Assembly: GCA_963717985.1 (NCBI GenBank)
Contig: CAVQYC010000006.1
Location: 235,295-299,294 of the forward strand
Reading direction: 5' to 3'
Source: BOG-1155 sp963717985
Lineage (GTDB): Bacteria; Desulfobacterota; Syntrophorhabdia; Syntrophorhabdales; WCHB1-27
Length of the DNA: 64,000 bases
Part shown: positions 36,401 to 51,400 of the stretch, piece by piece
Position numbering within the stretch: position 1 is the stretch's first letter
Layout of the letters: each line of letters opens with the position of its first letter
Program-made: the position numbers and the translations under genes
The notes under the pieces: model-generated
The model's input: only the letters and a program-made list of their open reading frames with translations
Databases searched by the model: none
Told to the model about the DNA's origin: nothing

Positions 36401-39400
36401 CGTCAACTCCCTGACGTAGACGTTGCCTGCCGCCGTCGCCGTGAGCGTGTCGTGGGTCGTATCGCTCCCGGTGTCGAGGTAGATGGGCAGTGCGTCGAGC
36501 GCAGGGTTGTCGAAGGTGCCGCTCGTGCCGAAGGTGCCGATGTTGCCGCCCGTCGCGGTCAGGGTGATCGCGCCGCCGCTTAAGAGCGACTGTGATGCTA
36601 AAGAGCCGGCCGCCGAGAGCTGAGCGGAAGAGGCGGCGTAGATGCTCTCCGCCGCCTTGAGCGTGACGTCGCCCGCGGTCTGGGAGGTCGTGATCGTGCC
36701 GATGTTCATGCTGCCGGAGGGGTCGATGAGCGCAATGTCGCCCGTTGTGCTCGTCGCGGTCAGGACACCGAGGCCCGTGTCGTTCGGGTCAGTGAGGTTG
36801 ACGTTGAGGCTGGTGCCGACCCCGATACCGCTCGAGGCGGTGAGATCGATGTTATGGCCGCCGACGGAGCCCGTGCCGCCCGTCTCGATCTGGCCGCCGG
36901 AGGAGGTGATGCTCGTCGCGCCCGCCGCGTCCTGGATCGTGCCCTCGACAATGACGCTGCCTTGCGACGTTACCGTGACGCCGCCCGTATCGCTGCCCTT
37001 GAAAGTGACGTTTATCGGCTCGCTGGCCTTGATACTGCTCATATAGACATCTTCGTACCCGGTTTCGGTCGTCGTCGTCTGTGTGTAGGTGGTCTTGCCG
37101 TACCAGGTCGAGTCGGTTTGCACGGGACCGTATTGCGTATTGCTGCTCGTGATGTATTGCTCTCCGCTGAAGGTGAAGTTGCTCGTACTGCTGTCGTTTG
37201 AAATGTATGCGCCCGGCTGCAGCGTCAGGCCGCCGATGTTCTGCGTAGTGGAATTGACGATATTCGACGGCGAGTAGAAGGCGCTGATGCCGAGCCAGGC
37301 CGATGTACTGTACGTGTCGGTCGTCGTCTGCAGGAAGGTCTGTCCCTCGGTCCAGTCGTAGCGCTGGCCGGAGGCGGGGGTGTAGAGTGCGCTTCGCGTG
37401 AGGGGGTCGGCGTTGAGCACGGTCGACGATGAGGGGTCCGCGATTTTCGTATGGCCATCGGATTCGAGATAATAGCTCTGCACGGAGACCTGCCCGCCCT
37501 CCCGCGTGTACTCCGTGGTCAGCGGCAAGTTCTGCCCATCGACCAAGGCCGTGTAGGCGGTATCGGTAATCAACAGTGTGCCTGCCACGTCTTGCCCTGT
37601 GTCGACATTGTTCGTGACGATGGCGTAGGGTGTGTTGTTTGTTATATTGACGGTGCCGTAGCCGTCGAGGACGTTGATCTGACCGCCGCCGGTGCTGACT
37701 ATGTCCCCGTAGAGCTGCATGTAGCCGCCCTGCACGCTTACCGATGCCAGATCGATCTGCTGCGTCTGGGCGTTGTAGTAGGCGTTTATGTTGTCCTGCG
37801 AGCCGTCGGTCGTCAGCTTGAACAGCTTCCCGTCGGTCGTCGTAAGGCCATAGGAAGCCTCCAGGAACTGGGCATACCACGTGCTGCCCGCCTGCTCGTA
37901 CGCGTAGACTGTGTTCGCGTGGCTGATCTGGGTCTCCGCGCTGCTCCCGATAGTCACCTGCTGGTCCGGCTCACCGCTCTGTACGACGCCGTCGATGTTG
38001 AGGTACTTGGCCGCTATGTACACGTTGGCGCCGGAGACGATGCTGCCCGTGGGCTGCGGGTTGGTCATGGCAGCGGTGATATCGTTCTGAAGGGTGACAT
38101 CTGTCGTTTGGTCTATTCCATTATCCCAGTCGTATACGGCCTGAGTAACCACTGCTGCCCACCCCGCCTGGGCGCCGGGGTCTCCACCTGTGTTGCTCAG
38201 CACACTGCTGTAGTTCTGTACGTAGCTGCCGCCTGCGCTTATGTTGACGGTCTTCGCATCGAGGTTCCCCTCCGACGTAACGCCCCCCGCGCTCGTGACC
38301 GTCACCGTACCGAGGAGGTTGCTGATGTCGCCGGCGAGGTCTATGCCAGGCGTCTGGCGGTCCCGGTAAGGATCTGACGGATCTACGTGCTGGCTGGCGT
38401 CAAACTCGTTCGTGATCGTAATCGTGGGCTCCGTCGAGCCGCTCCCGCCCGCCACGTTGAGGACGGCGTGAGTCCCTGCCGAGACGCCCACCGTGCCCGT
38501 GAGGCTGGTAAGGGCGTTGTAGTTGAACATTACCTGGCCGCCCGCGTTGTCCGGTACGGTGATATCTTGGATGCGGAGGTTGTCCGGGCTCTTGTTGTCG
38601 ATCGTGACAGAGACGTTGCCCGCGGCGTTGAGTGTGCCGTTGACCGTGAGGGCGCTGCCGTTGACGTTGATCGTCCCCTCCTGGGCCCAGATGTCGTTGA
38701 CCGTGACATAGGGCACGGCGTAAGACGAGTAGTAGAGGGTTTGCGTTGTGCCCTGGACCGTGGTCGTGAGGCCGAGTTGCTGCATCTCGGTTTCCACTAA
38801 TTGCAACTGGCTCTGGTAGGCGCTCTCGGCTATCGTCCCGGTATAGACGTTGGCCAGGTTGCTCCAGTAAGTGTATTCCATCATCAGGTCGTTTGCTTCC
38901 GACTCCGTGCTCGGGGTGACAGTGATGCCCTCGGTGGACGAAGGATCGACCGTGCCGTCAATGTCTATGATAAGCGTCTGCTGGTCATCGATGCCCACTT
39001 CAACCGTGCCGTTTACCGTAACGGTCCCGGTGGTCGTTATGGTCTGCGTCCCGCCCTGCATCGTGTCGGGGACGGGGGTGCCGCCCAGGGCGCTGCTGAT
39101 CGCGCCGGCGACGGCCGTCAACCAGTTTTTGCCCGTGCCGTAGCCCAGCACTATATCCGTCCCCAGCGTTTCGGCCGTGAGGTTCGCGTCCCTGGCCGTT
39201 TTCAGGTCGCTGCCCGTTCCGATGGTAACGGTATTGTTTTGCACGACCTCGCCGTGGGACTGAAGCTCCGAGATGGGTATGGCGGAGGCGTTAAGCTCGT
39301 CGCCGTGGGACGTCACGTTGAAATAGTTATCCGTGCCCAGGTGGTTCTGACCGGCAAGGAGGTTCAGGTTGCCCAAGGAGGTTATGTCGGTGTCGGTCCC

Positions 39401-42400
39401 GACGTTGACCGCGTCGTTCTCATGCATGCGCGCCAGGGCGTCAACGGATGCGGCGGCGGCCAGACCGTAAGTGTGCGCCTTCGGCTCGGAGTCGAGTATC
39501 CCCTGGGTATAGCTTTCCAGATCGAGGTCGCCGACCGTCGATATGACGGCATTGTTGCCTATGCCGGCCGTGGCATTGTTCGTGTCGGCCCGTATCTCGC
39601 TCACCACGCCCGCGCCGTCGATGATCCCGCCCGAATCGATATCTACCGAGTCGTACGCCTCGACGTCGTTGTACGCGCTTACGACGAATGCGCCGGGGTC
39701 GGAAATACTCCCGACAACGGAGACGGTCGTATAGTTTCCGATCGTGGCAGAGGTGTTGTTGGCGATGTCCGTCTGGCTCTCCGCCGCGCTGCCGGCGAGG
39801 ACGCCGCCGGAGCCCGCCCAGACGTCCCATTGGCCTTGGCCTGTCGGCACCATGTTCTTCAGGGTTGTGCTCGTCGCCGTCACGTTGAGAGACTTCGTCA
39901 CGACCTTGGTGTAGTCGCCGATCGCGGCGTCCACTGTCGTGTTGATGCCGTTGTAGCCGGAAGCGCCGCTGCCCCCGACCAGGGACGCCTCAATCGAGTT
40001 CGCCTGGCTGTCGAACTGCGCCGTGTGGCTCGCCGAGATTGTAAGGGCAGTCACGTTAAAACTCGTGGAGTTCGAGGGCGATGTCGCGTCCGCGATATAC
40101 GCCTTTGTCGTGCTCGTATCATAGACGGTCGACTGGGCGCCGGAGCCCGCGATCAGGCCGCCGCTGCCGGCCGTCGACTGGGCGAGGTTGATATCGTCGC
40201 CCGTGGCCGATATCGTTACCGACGGACCCGCTGCCTTGTTGTACACGACTGCCTCACCGGCATAGAGGCCGCTGCCCGGCCCCACGTAGATCGACCCGTC
40301 GCTCGTATCGAGGCCCGTTGTGGGGTCGAAGGTGACCGTAGAGCCGCCTACCGCCGAGTAAGGCGTAAGGGTGTGGCCCGGCCCAAAGATGGTCGGGTCG
40401 CCCAAGGCTATCGTCACCGGGACATCGGCCGTCGCATTCTCAAAGCTCGTGGCGAACTTGACGCGGGTCGGGTCGATGAGCCGGAAGGACTGGCTCGATC
40501 CCGTGGCCGAGGCGCCGTTCAGCGTGGTGACCGGGTTGCCGCTGCTGTCCGTCAGGGTCACGTAGCCCGGATGCGCGGCATCAGTGGTTACCGTGTAGAC
40601 GGCCCCGTTGGTAAGTCCGCCTATGGCCGCGTAGGGGTTGCCGCTGCCGTCACTGCCGGTGGTATAGACCACCTTGTCGCCCGTCTGAAGACCCGTTTCC
40701 ATCCCCAGGTTTATCTCATCTCCGCTGATGGCCGTCGCCGGGTCGACGGGCATCGTATCGTCAAGGACGATATAATAGACACCGCCGTCCGTAAGGCCGC
40801 CTATCGCCGTCCCCGCGGTCACCGTGACACCCGTGCCCATGTAAGCCAGGGTCTGGACGGTGCTCTCCGCGTCGGCCGAGTTGCCGCCCCCGGCTATGAG
40901 ACCGAAGGCGTCGCTGTTGGCGACGGCCAACTGGTCTGTGTCGTTCGTTGCCGTCACATTGATGGCGCTGCCTATGGAGAGGGTCGTGTTGTTCGCTATG
41001 TAGCTTGTCACCGTGCCCGTATTGGTGGCGGTGCTCACCGTCGCGTCGACGGCCACGAGGCCACCCGTCGAGCCCGTCGCATTGGCATAGGCCGCATATT
41101 GGCCGGAAGCCTCCGAGTCCGACGCCTGTACCGTCAGATCGGCCGCCTCGACGGTGCCGGCCGCATAGGCCGTGACCGTGGGATCGGCCGTGGCCGTAGC
41201 GTCCGATGCGCCTGCCGCGAGCGCGCCCACGGCGATGCCGTAGGCATCCGACTCCACCTGCGGCGTCGCCGTGGCGCTTATCGTCATGGCACCCGTGAGC
41301 AGGATGTTCGTATCGCTTCCCGTGTAAACTTCGACAACAGGCGCCGCATACGATGTCGCCGCATTATCGGTAAGTGCGCCTATGCCGCCCGAAAGCCCCC
41401 ATACCTCTGACGTGATCGTCGCCGTTGATGCCGCCTCTATGGTGAGGCTGCCCACGGTCATACCCGGCGCCTCTCCCACGTCGGCATAATCACCGAGGTA
41501 GGCCTCGGTGGAGCCGCCTATGTTCGAGGTAACAACACTTGCCCCTGCGGCAACCGTCCCCAGGCTTGCGCCCAGGGCGATGCCGTTCTCCGTCTCGTTG
41601 CTCGTCACCCCAATTGTCACGAGGCCGGCGCGGTCGATGCCGGTCCTTAAGGTATGGGACGTCCCCGACACGTAGGCGAGCGCGTTGTCAGTGATGTTGT
41701 TGGTCACCACCGCGCCTCCAAGGGCATAGCCGAGGGCGCCCGACAGGGAGAGCGCAAGGGAGTTGATGGAGCCCGTGTCCGTCGCCGTGACGTTGACGGG
41801 GCTTAAGGCCCCCGCCTCTATGGTCGAAGCGCCGTCGATGTAAGCGTTGATGTTGTTGGTTATCGTATTCGTCGTGGCTGATGCGTTGAGCGCCGCGCCC
41901 AGGGCTGCGCCGACACCTGCCGCAAGGCTGACGATCTGCTCGCCCGATATTGCCTCGACCGACACGTCGGACCCGGTGGACGTGACCGTGGAGTCCGTCA
42001 CCGTCGCGCTTATCGTATTCCCAATGGTGTTGGTGGAGATAGCGGCGCTTCCCGCCGCGATGCCTGCGCCTGCGATGCTCCCGGCAAAGGAGAGAATGCT
42101 CCCCGTCGTCGGGCTTCCGCTCGTATGGCTGTTGCTGCTGAGGGCGTTTGTCATCGTGTCGACCACGGTCGTTATCGCCGACGCGTAAGCCGGTACGCTG
42201 AGGGGCGCCGTGTCCTCCGCCTGGACGAGCACCTCGCCGCCTGCCGTCACGGTGGAGCTTGCGATCGACGCCTCCGTCGTGCTGCCGATGGTGTTTGACG
42301 TGACTGAGGCCTGCCCCGCGACGCCGCCCGCGCCGGAGAGACCGGCCGCCAGGCTGCGGATGATGTCGGAGGAGGTCGCGGTGATGTCGGTGGCGCCGCC

Positions 42401-45400
42401 CGAGGTGACGGTCGATTCAGCGATGGTCGCATCGACCGTGTTACCTATATGGTTAAACGCGGTCGCAGCACCGATGGCGCCGAAGGCGGAGGCCGAAAGT
42501 CCGACGGCGATGGAATCGATCCTCGAGGTGTCGGCCGCGCTGAGGGAGACGGCGGCCGTAGTGGATGCGGAAAGGCCTCCCCCATTGACCGTGGAATGTG
42601 TACCGCCATCATTCTCTATCGACGCGGTGACCGTGTTGTGGACGTGGTTTATGGTGTCGGAGAGGTTCCCCGACACGCCCCCCGAGACGGCGATGCCGCC
42701 GACAAAGGAGAGTATGTCCGCGTCCGAAAAGGCGGTTGCACTGATGTCCGACCCCGTCTCCACATCGGAGCCGATGATCTCGGCCTCAATGGTATTGCCT
42801 ATGTCGTTATCGGCCACCACCACGTTGCCGCTGATCCCGGGTCCGAAGGATACCGCGAAACCCAGGCCGAAGCCCGTTATGGCGGAGGTGTCCGTCGCGA
42901 TCAGCGCTAGCTGCCCGCCTGCCCGGACGGTGGAGTCCGTCACCGTCGCGGAGACGGTATTCACGATCTGGTTGCCCATGAGGTTGGCGCTGATCGCCGC
43001 CACGCCTGCCACAGCGAAGCCGGCCATAGCGGCCACGATGGAATCATTGGTCAGGGTCGTGAGGGTGATATCGGCACCTGTGTTAGTGATATTCCCATTG
43101 CTGTCGACTCCGGCTCTGACCGTCGACGAGGCGATCCCGGTTTCCACCGTGTTCGCTATCTCGTTGCCGAGGACCGTGACGGAGGCCGCCACCGTCCCCG
43201 CCCCGGCTACATTGATGACGAGGGCGAGGATGTTCGCCGACGATAGGCTCACCGGAGAGTTGCTCGTCCCCGAATTATAGTCGGACTGGTCGCTTGACGG
43301 CATGATCCAGGACGGTATGGTGGAGGGTGCTATGTCCTCGGCCAAAAGCGTGACCGTGCCTGCCGCCGTCACCGTGGAACCCGTTATCGTTGCCTCGACC
43401 GTATTCGTCACAAGGTTGCCGACCACGGTGACGCTCAGGCCGAAACCGCCCGCGGAAGCGCCGATAACAAGGGTACGGATGACAGAGGACGATTCGGCGG
43501 TCTGGCTGAGGGTAGAGCTTGTCTGGACCGTCGAGTTCTCGATGTTTGCCTCTATGGTGTTGGCGATGACGTTTGTCGCCACGGCCATTCCCGCGGCCCC
43601 GCCGCCCACCGCGACGCCGAAGGCGAGGGCGTCGATCTGGGAGGCATCATTCGCGGTGAGGCTGATCGGCCCGCCTGCGCTCACCGGCGTGAGCGTTGTC
43701 CCGCTATCGTCGATGAGGGCCTCCGTAGTGTCGGAGATGACGTTCGCCGAAAGGGAGAGCGTCCCCGCGCCGATGCCTCCGGCGAAGTATACCGATAGTC
43801 CGAGGATGGTCGCCGCCGATTCGGCGTCCAGGGTCAGGGCCCCGCCCGCAGTCACCTGTTGGGCGCCGGAAATCTCGGCCTCCACCGTGTTCGTGATGAC
43901 ATTGGCCCCGATGAGCGCGGCCACGGCGACACTGCTGCCCGCGAGGCTGATTGCGAGGGATGTAATGTTCGATTCATCCTTGGCAGTAAGGCTCGTCGAG
44001 CCGCCAGATGCGACGGCAGAGCTGCCGGAGATGGTGGCCGCGACCGTATCGGCAATGACATTACCGAAGCCCGTGGCGTTGACCGCGACCGCGCCGGAGC
44101 CGGCGACGCCCGCCGTTGCCGCCATGATGGCGTCGCTCGAAGTGGCGGTAAGACTCACGTTCGCGCTTGAGTTCGTGATAGTCCCGTCGCTTGCCACGCC
44201 CGCCCTGACCGTCGAACCGATGATGTCGGCCCTCACCGTATCGGTGATGACGTTGCCCGCGAGCACGCCGTTTACGGCCACCCCGCCCGTGCCGGCCACG
44301 CTTCCGACGACGGCCAGTATGTTGCCGGAAAGGGAAATGGGCGATCCGCTGAAGGATCCGCCGAGCGTGCTTTGGGGGTCGCTGGGGGTGCTGCTCGTAT
44401 CCTGGAAGGGAAGGCTCTGCGAGGTCCAGTCGGGGATGACGCTCGGCGCCTCGGCGTAGGCGGAAATTTTCACACTATCCGCCGCGCTGACCGTCGAATT
44501 CGTCACTTCGGCGAGGACGTTGTCGGCGATACCGTTGCCGATGGCCGTGACCTGGACCGCGAAGCCGCCCGAGCCAGCCACGCCCAGGGCAAAGCTCCGG
44601 ATGATCTCCGATGCCTGGGCGGTCATATCGAGGCCACCCGTGGTGATCACAGTGGATCCGTCGATCTCGGCCTCGATCGTGTTCGCGATGACGTTGGCCG
44701 ACAGCGCCGCTCCCACGGCCCCTCCGCCCGTACCCGCCACGCTCAGGGCGAAGGCGTCGATTTCGGATGCATCTTCGGCAGTCAGGGTGACATCCCCGCC
44801 CGCGGTCACGGGCGACGCCGTTGTCCCGCTATTGACGATAAGGGCCTCCGTGGTATCGGAGATGACGTTGGCGGCAAAGGAAACGGAGATAGCTGCGGCA
44901 CCCGAGCCGGCCACGCAGACGGACAACCCCAGAATAGTCGCCTGGGACTCGGAGTCGAGGTCGAGGGTCGTGCCCGCGTTCACCGTCGAGTCGGATACCT
45001 CCGTCTCTACCGTGTTCGCTATCACATTGGCAGCCAATAGGGCGCCCACAGCGACAGCCCCCGTACCGGCGACGCTCACGCCAAAGGATACGATGTTCGA
45101 TTTATCCGTGGCCTTCAAGCTCGTTGCGCCGGCCGACTTAACGGTGGAGCCGCCCGAGATCGTGGCGGCCGTTGTGGTGGCGATCACATCGCCGTAACCG
45201 GTCGCGTTGACGGCTACGGCGCCGGAGCCCGCCACGCCCACCGTGAGGGCCATGATGGCGTTCTGTGACAAGGAGGTCATGGTTAACCCGGCAGTCGAGC
45301 TGGGGATGACCGAACCGGAGGTGGTGTAGCCGGCCTTGACCGTGGAATCGATGATGTCCGTTCTTACCGTGTTCACGATCACGTTGCCGGAAAGGACGGC

Positions 45401-48400
45401 GTTGGCGGCCACCGTGCCCGTCCCCGCCACGCCCACCATGACGGCCAGTATGTTGTCGTCGGCAGGGATGGGGGAGTTCTGGGTGGCGTTCGATAGTGCG
45501 GTCGCATCGGCTGTCGGCAGAATCCACCCGGGGATGGCGCTGGGCGCTTCGTCCTTGGCCGATATGGAGATATCGCCCGTTGCTATGACCGTCGAATCCG
45601 TCACCTCGGCAAGGACACGGTTTGCGATGGCGTTGCCCATGGCCGACACCTGGACGGCGAAGCCGCCCGACCCCGCGACGCCGACAGCGAGGGCCCGGAT
45701 GATCTCTGAGGACGTTGCGCTTTCGGTAAAAGTCGAGCCCGTGTCCACCGTAGAGCCGGTGACTTCCGCCTCTATCGTGTTGACGATCACGTTGGCCGAG
45801 AGCCCGACCGCTACGGCCCCGCCGCCTGAGGCCGCCACGCCGATGGCGAGGGCGTCGATTTCGGATTTGTCGTTGGCGGTGATGGAAAGGGCCCCGCCCG
45901 CGTCTACGGAATAGGAGCCGCCCGCGTTCTCGATCATCGCCTCCGTCGTATCGACGATGACGTTCGCGGCGAAGAACACCTGAACGGCCGCCCCGCCCGT
46001 TGCCGCCACGCCTCCCACGAAGCCGTAGATGGTTGCCTGGGACTCCGCGTCGAGGTCCAGGGTCGTGCCCGCGTCGACCGTAGAGGCCGATATGATGGCG
46101 TCCACGCTGTTCGTGACGACGTTCGCGCCTATGATGGCGGAAACAGCGGTGCTGCCCGAGGCGGCAACGCTCAGGGCCATGGAGTTGATCTGCGACTGGT
46201 CCTTCGCGGTCAAACTCATCGCGCTGCCTGACTTCACTGTGGAGCCGCCTGAGATCTCAGCCTCGGTATCGTCCGTGATCACGTTGCCGAAGCCCGTCGC
46301 CTGGACAGCCACGCTGCCGGAGCCGCCGACGCCCACGGTGATCGCCGTAATACCTGCGCCCGATGTGGCGGACAGGCTGACGCCTGCGTCGGGGTTCGTG
46401 ACGTTGCCCGATTGGTCGACGCCGGCCAGGACGGTGGAGTCCGCTATATCGGCGTCCAGGACGTTATGCACGATGTTGCCCGAAAGGGCCGCGCTGACTG
46501 CAACAGAGCCGGAGCCGGCGACGCTCACCATAACGGCAAGTATATTGCCCGTGAGGCTAATGGGTGAGCCCGCGAGGGCGTTGTTTAAAGCGGTCTGCTG
46601 GTTCGACGTTGTGCCCGTGAGGTCCCACGAGAGAAAACTGGGGGCCACGTCTTCGGCCGAGACGCTTATATTGCCATCCGCTTTCACGGTAGACCCGTTG
46701 TCAATCGCGGCGGTGACCGTATCGCCCACGTAATTGCCGAGGGCGGTGACCCCGACGGCCACATTGGCGGCGCCCGAGACACCCACAGCCAGCGCCCGTA
46801 TCCGGGACTCGGCCTCGGAGTTGAGGGTGACCGTCGAGCCGGAGCTGCCGAGGTCCTTCCAGAGGGTGGCATCTTTGTAGTCGGCCTGCGTCAGGTCGAC
46901 AGAGGTCTGGGTGGCGCCCACGTACTCGTAGCGGTCTCCCGCATTGCCCTGACCCGCGAAACTCTGGAGCACGTCGACCGTGTCCCCCGGCTTTACGGTC
47001 GTTTGACCGGTGTCGCCGCTATTGTAGGTCGAGCCGGCGTTGACTGTCGAGCCGGAGATCTCCGTCCCTACAGTGTTGGTGACGACATTGGCAGCCGCTG
47101 CCGCCCCGCCTGCCACACCGCCCGAGCCCGCTACGCCTATGGCGAGGGCGTCGATGCTGGAGGTATCCGTGGCCGAAAGGCTGACCGCGCCCTTGCCCGC
47201 AGGCGCGTCTGTCGTGTTGACGGTCGCGTTGCCGGAGATGCTCGCCTCTATGGTATTGTCGATTATGTTGACCGCCACCGCCACGCCCGCTGCAAATTTG
47301 CCGCCCCCCGAGCCTGCGAGAGTCAGGTTGTGTACCGCGCTGTTGTCCGTCGCAGTCAGCGACACGTCGTAGGCGGTCACCGTGGAATCGTCAATATTGG
47401 CCGTTACACCGGACCTTAAATCGCTCGTGCCGGAGGCAAGGCCTACCGCAGCGGTCCCGGCGCCGGAGGCCGCCCCGGCGACGATCGTCGCAATAGGGGC
47501 GGTAGTGGCGCTGACATCGACATCGCCTGCGTCCGCGGTCACGTGGGCGTTGTCGAGGATGGAGGCATCGACGATGCTGCGGATGAAGTTTATGGAGATC
47601 GAGCCGCCTATGGCCACCTTGCCCGCGCCTGCCCCGCCTGCAGTGACGTCCACGAGGCTCGGTTCGGACGTAGCCGTCACGTAGACGTTCCCCGCAGTCG
47701 ATTCGACCGTGGAACCGTCGATATAGGCGCTTACCTGGGCCTGGCTGCTTGAGAGGGGGTTTTCCGGGACGCCGAGCACGGGGTCTAAGGGATCGCCGCC
47801 TATATAGTCATAGGCAAGGGCCGCGCCGACGGCTGCGGTCCCGGCTCCGGCCGCGCCGAGAGTGCCCGTGTCGAGCTGGCCGCTGTCCGTCGCGGAAACG
47901 GTGACGTCGCCGTGGCCGGTCACTGTGGCGTTGTCCTTGATGTATGCCTCCACCGTGTTGTCTATCCAGTTGAGGGAGATGGCCGCGCCCGCGGCAAACT
48001 TGCCCGCGCCCGAGCCCGCGACCGTCACGTTGACGATCTGGGAACCGTCGGTGGTGGGGAGGGTCACGCCGCTGCCCCCCGTGTCGATCGTCGAGAGGTT
48101 GGCCGCAACGGTGGGAGGGGCAAAACCGGCATTGACGTTTACCATGCCCGCCGTTGACGTGACGGTCGCGCCGTCGATATAGGCCTCTATCGTATCCCCC
48201 ACGTCGGTGACGGAGATTGCCGCGCCGACGGCTACCTTCCCGGAGCCGGCGAAGCCGCCGGAGACCACGATCATGGTAGTGCTGTCGCCGGCGTGGATAT
48301 TGACATCGCCCGAGGCGGTAATGGTGGAGCCGCCTATCACTTGGGCTTCCACGGTGTCTTCTATTTCGTTGACGCTTACCGAGCCGCCGAGGGCGAACTT

Positions 48401-51400
48401 ATCCCCTCCGGCTGCGCCGAGGCTGACGCTCACGAGAAGCTCCTGCGCGTCAGCTTCCACGTCTACTGCTGAGGTCCCGGCAGGCAGCGCGGATTGAGCG
48501 ACTGTAGAGCTCAAGGTCGAGTCATCGACAAGGGAAGTGACCGTATTGTAAGAGAGGTCGACACCCACTGCAGCCCCTATGGCAGCCTGACCCGTTGAGA
48601 CGGCAACGCCGCCCGTTATGGCAATGGCGGTCTCGGTGTCTTCCGCCAGGACTTGCACCGCACCCGACGCGGATACGCTGCTCTTGGTGGTAACCCCCGA
48701 TAGGGTTTGCTGGACGACTTCAGCCTCGACGGTATTCTCCAGAATATTCACGTCGACTGCCCCGGCTATGGCGAGCTTTTTCGCCCCTGCCCCTGCAGCA
48801 GCCACGGAGACTACGGTGCCTGTCCTGTTGGCAGTCTCGTTGAAGGCGCCCGCCGAGGTGACACTTGAGCAGGCAACCTCTGCAAGGACATTGTCCTGGA
48901 CGATATTGAGGCCGATCGCGGCGCCGAGTCCGAGGTTCTTGCCGACCGCGATGGCGCCGGAGAGGGCGTAAAGGCCCGTCGAATCGGTCGCGTCGATGGT
49001 GATGTTACCGCTTGAGGTCGTATTCACCGTGCTGCCAATGATGTCTGCCTCAACGGTATTCTCCGTGTAATTGACCGTGACGGTGCCCGCGCCCGCATAC
49101 CCTCCGGAGCCGCCCGATCCCGTGGCAACACCGAGAGAGCCGGTCACCGCTATGATGAGCCCGCTGTCGGTGGCTTGGTCCATGATGCTGCCGGCCGACA
49201 GGTTCGTCATATTCGATATCTCTGCCTGGGTCGTGTTGTTCTCGTAAGTGAAGCCGAGGCCCACCCCGAAGCCTGCCTTGCCGCCGAAGCCGCCCGAGCC
49301 CCCCACAGCAACGAGGCCCGATGAATCGTCAGCGTTGAGGGATACTGCCCCGGTGACAGTCGCCGTGCCTGCAATGTTCTCCAATTCCGCTTCCGTGGTG
49401 TCGATGATGATGTTGACACCCGCGGAGCCGGCAACGGCCACGCCGTCCTTGCCTGTTGCGCCGGCGACACCGGCGGCGATGGAAACGTTCCAGCCCTTCC
49501 GGTCGGCGTCGATATCGAGACCTCCGGCCAGCACGAGGCTGGCTACGCCGTCAACTATCGCCTCCGTGTCACCCGCGAGGATGTTGATGGCTGCCGCGCC
49601 CGCGATGCCCGTCGAACTGCCGCCCGTGCCGCTGCTTGCGTAGGCGACCGAGCCGGCAAGGACCACCACCGTCGTGTCGTTCTCCGCGTTGACTGAGAGA
49701 TTGTTCGCTTTGAAGGCACCCGTGTCGCGGACGTACGCCTCGGTACTGTCGTAAACCAGGTTAACACCTGCAGCACCGGAGATGCCGACAGCCGATTTTG
49801 ACTCACTCGTGGTCGAGCCCGCGTCGTCCTTGGTGGTGGAGGCGATATTGCCGCTCAGGCTGCCGTTTCCCTTGGCCTCGTTGAGGACCGCGCCCCACTT
49901 GCTCTGCCAGTCGGAGAGGTCCTGGTTGCTCTGCTTCGTGCCGGTGGAGCCCTGGGTCCCGCCGGTGCCCGGGTTAGTCGTCCCCCCTGCCCCTTCCTTT
50001 GACTGCTCCGGGCTGTTTGACGACTTGGATCCTGCTATGGCGAAGGTGCCGACAAAGCCGCCGTTCGTGGCATCCACGTCCACGTTGCCTGATGCGGTAA
50101 AGGAGCCGAGATTGGCCGTTGGGGTCTCGCCTTCGGCCGGGCCTATCACGGCCTGGGTGTCGCGGCCTACGAGGTTGACGGCAGCGGACAGGCCGACGGA
50201 ATCTTCATCCGAAACCGCCACGCTTCCTGCGACGCTCACCATGACCGTCGTGTCATCGGCATCGACCTTCACCGCGGGCGAGGTCGGGTCGTTCGAGTTC
50301 ACATGGCCCGAACCGACGGTGATGGAGGCGCCCGAATCGATCTGGGCGAGGGTCGTGTCTATGGCAGTGCTGAAGGCTAGGGTATCGTTGAAGGCGATCT
50401 CGCTCGCCTCGCCCCCTGAGGCGACAAGGTTGACGGTGATGTTCGTCGTGTCCGCCTCCACGTCGAGGCTGTCGGCGTAAAGGGTGACCCCGTTCTCTAT
50501 CTCGGCGGTCACGTCGTTGGTATTGAGTTGTATCATTGCGCCGCCGCCGATGGCGCTTCCTCCCCCTTCGGCGCCGAGCTCAGGTTTTTCAATTGAAGGT
50601 ACCCATGATTTATCCGGGTGCAGCTTGAGACCGGGCATGCCGAAGTTGCCGGTGATGTTCACCATGTCGTCCTCGGCGTCTGCCGTCACCACCACCTGTT
50701 GTTTGCCCGTCCGGAGGTTTACCTGGTTGGAGCCTAAATCGAAGGACGTATTCTGATTTATCTGAGCCCCGTCCTCGATGCGGGCATCGGCAGTATGGCC
50801 GAGGAGGAGGACCGCGACCGATCCCGCGATCTGGGTCTTTTCCTGCTTGGTCGTGGCCGTCGTCCAGACGTTTATCAGGTTGCCCCCCGCGAGCCCGAAG
50901 TTGTCGTTGAGATAGCCCGTCAGGTTCCCGATGAAATTGGTGGCCAACTGCATCCCCGGGTCGCCGAGGTCCTTCCAGAGGGAAGTATCATCGTAGTTTG
51001 CCGTATCCAGGTCCATATAGGTCGCATTTCCGATATACTGGTAGCGGTCCCCCACTTCGCCCTGGCCCGTGAACCCCTGGAGAACATCGACCGTGTTACC
51101 CGGCTGGACAAGCTGTGAGCCCGTGTCACTGGTAGTGTACGTGGCTTGATTAGCGCTGGAAATGAAAGGAGCGACGAGGTTCGCCAGTTCGAGGCCGGGC
51201 CAGGTGATCTGATTGAGCGATTCTGCGTGGACCGTGAGGGTCTTGCCCGAATCAACGGTGGCGTTACCCGATATGTGGGCATAGGCGTCGTCATGGATGT
51301 CAGCGACCGAGACAGCGACAGAAAATCCGAGGGCTGCCGGATTCTGGTTCTTCGTGGCCTCTTTGGTCTCTTTCGCGTCTTCGGCCTCTTTCTCCGCCTC

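Noticed and set aside
38801..41410. Long plus-strand frame of 869 codons (and others at 51146-53020, 57679-59448, 29453-30523) opposite the giant gene
   Set aside because: Antisense shadows of a GC-rich repetitive gene; Arg/Gly/Val-rich composition, no domains, no ribosome-binding sites.
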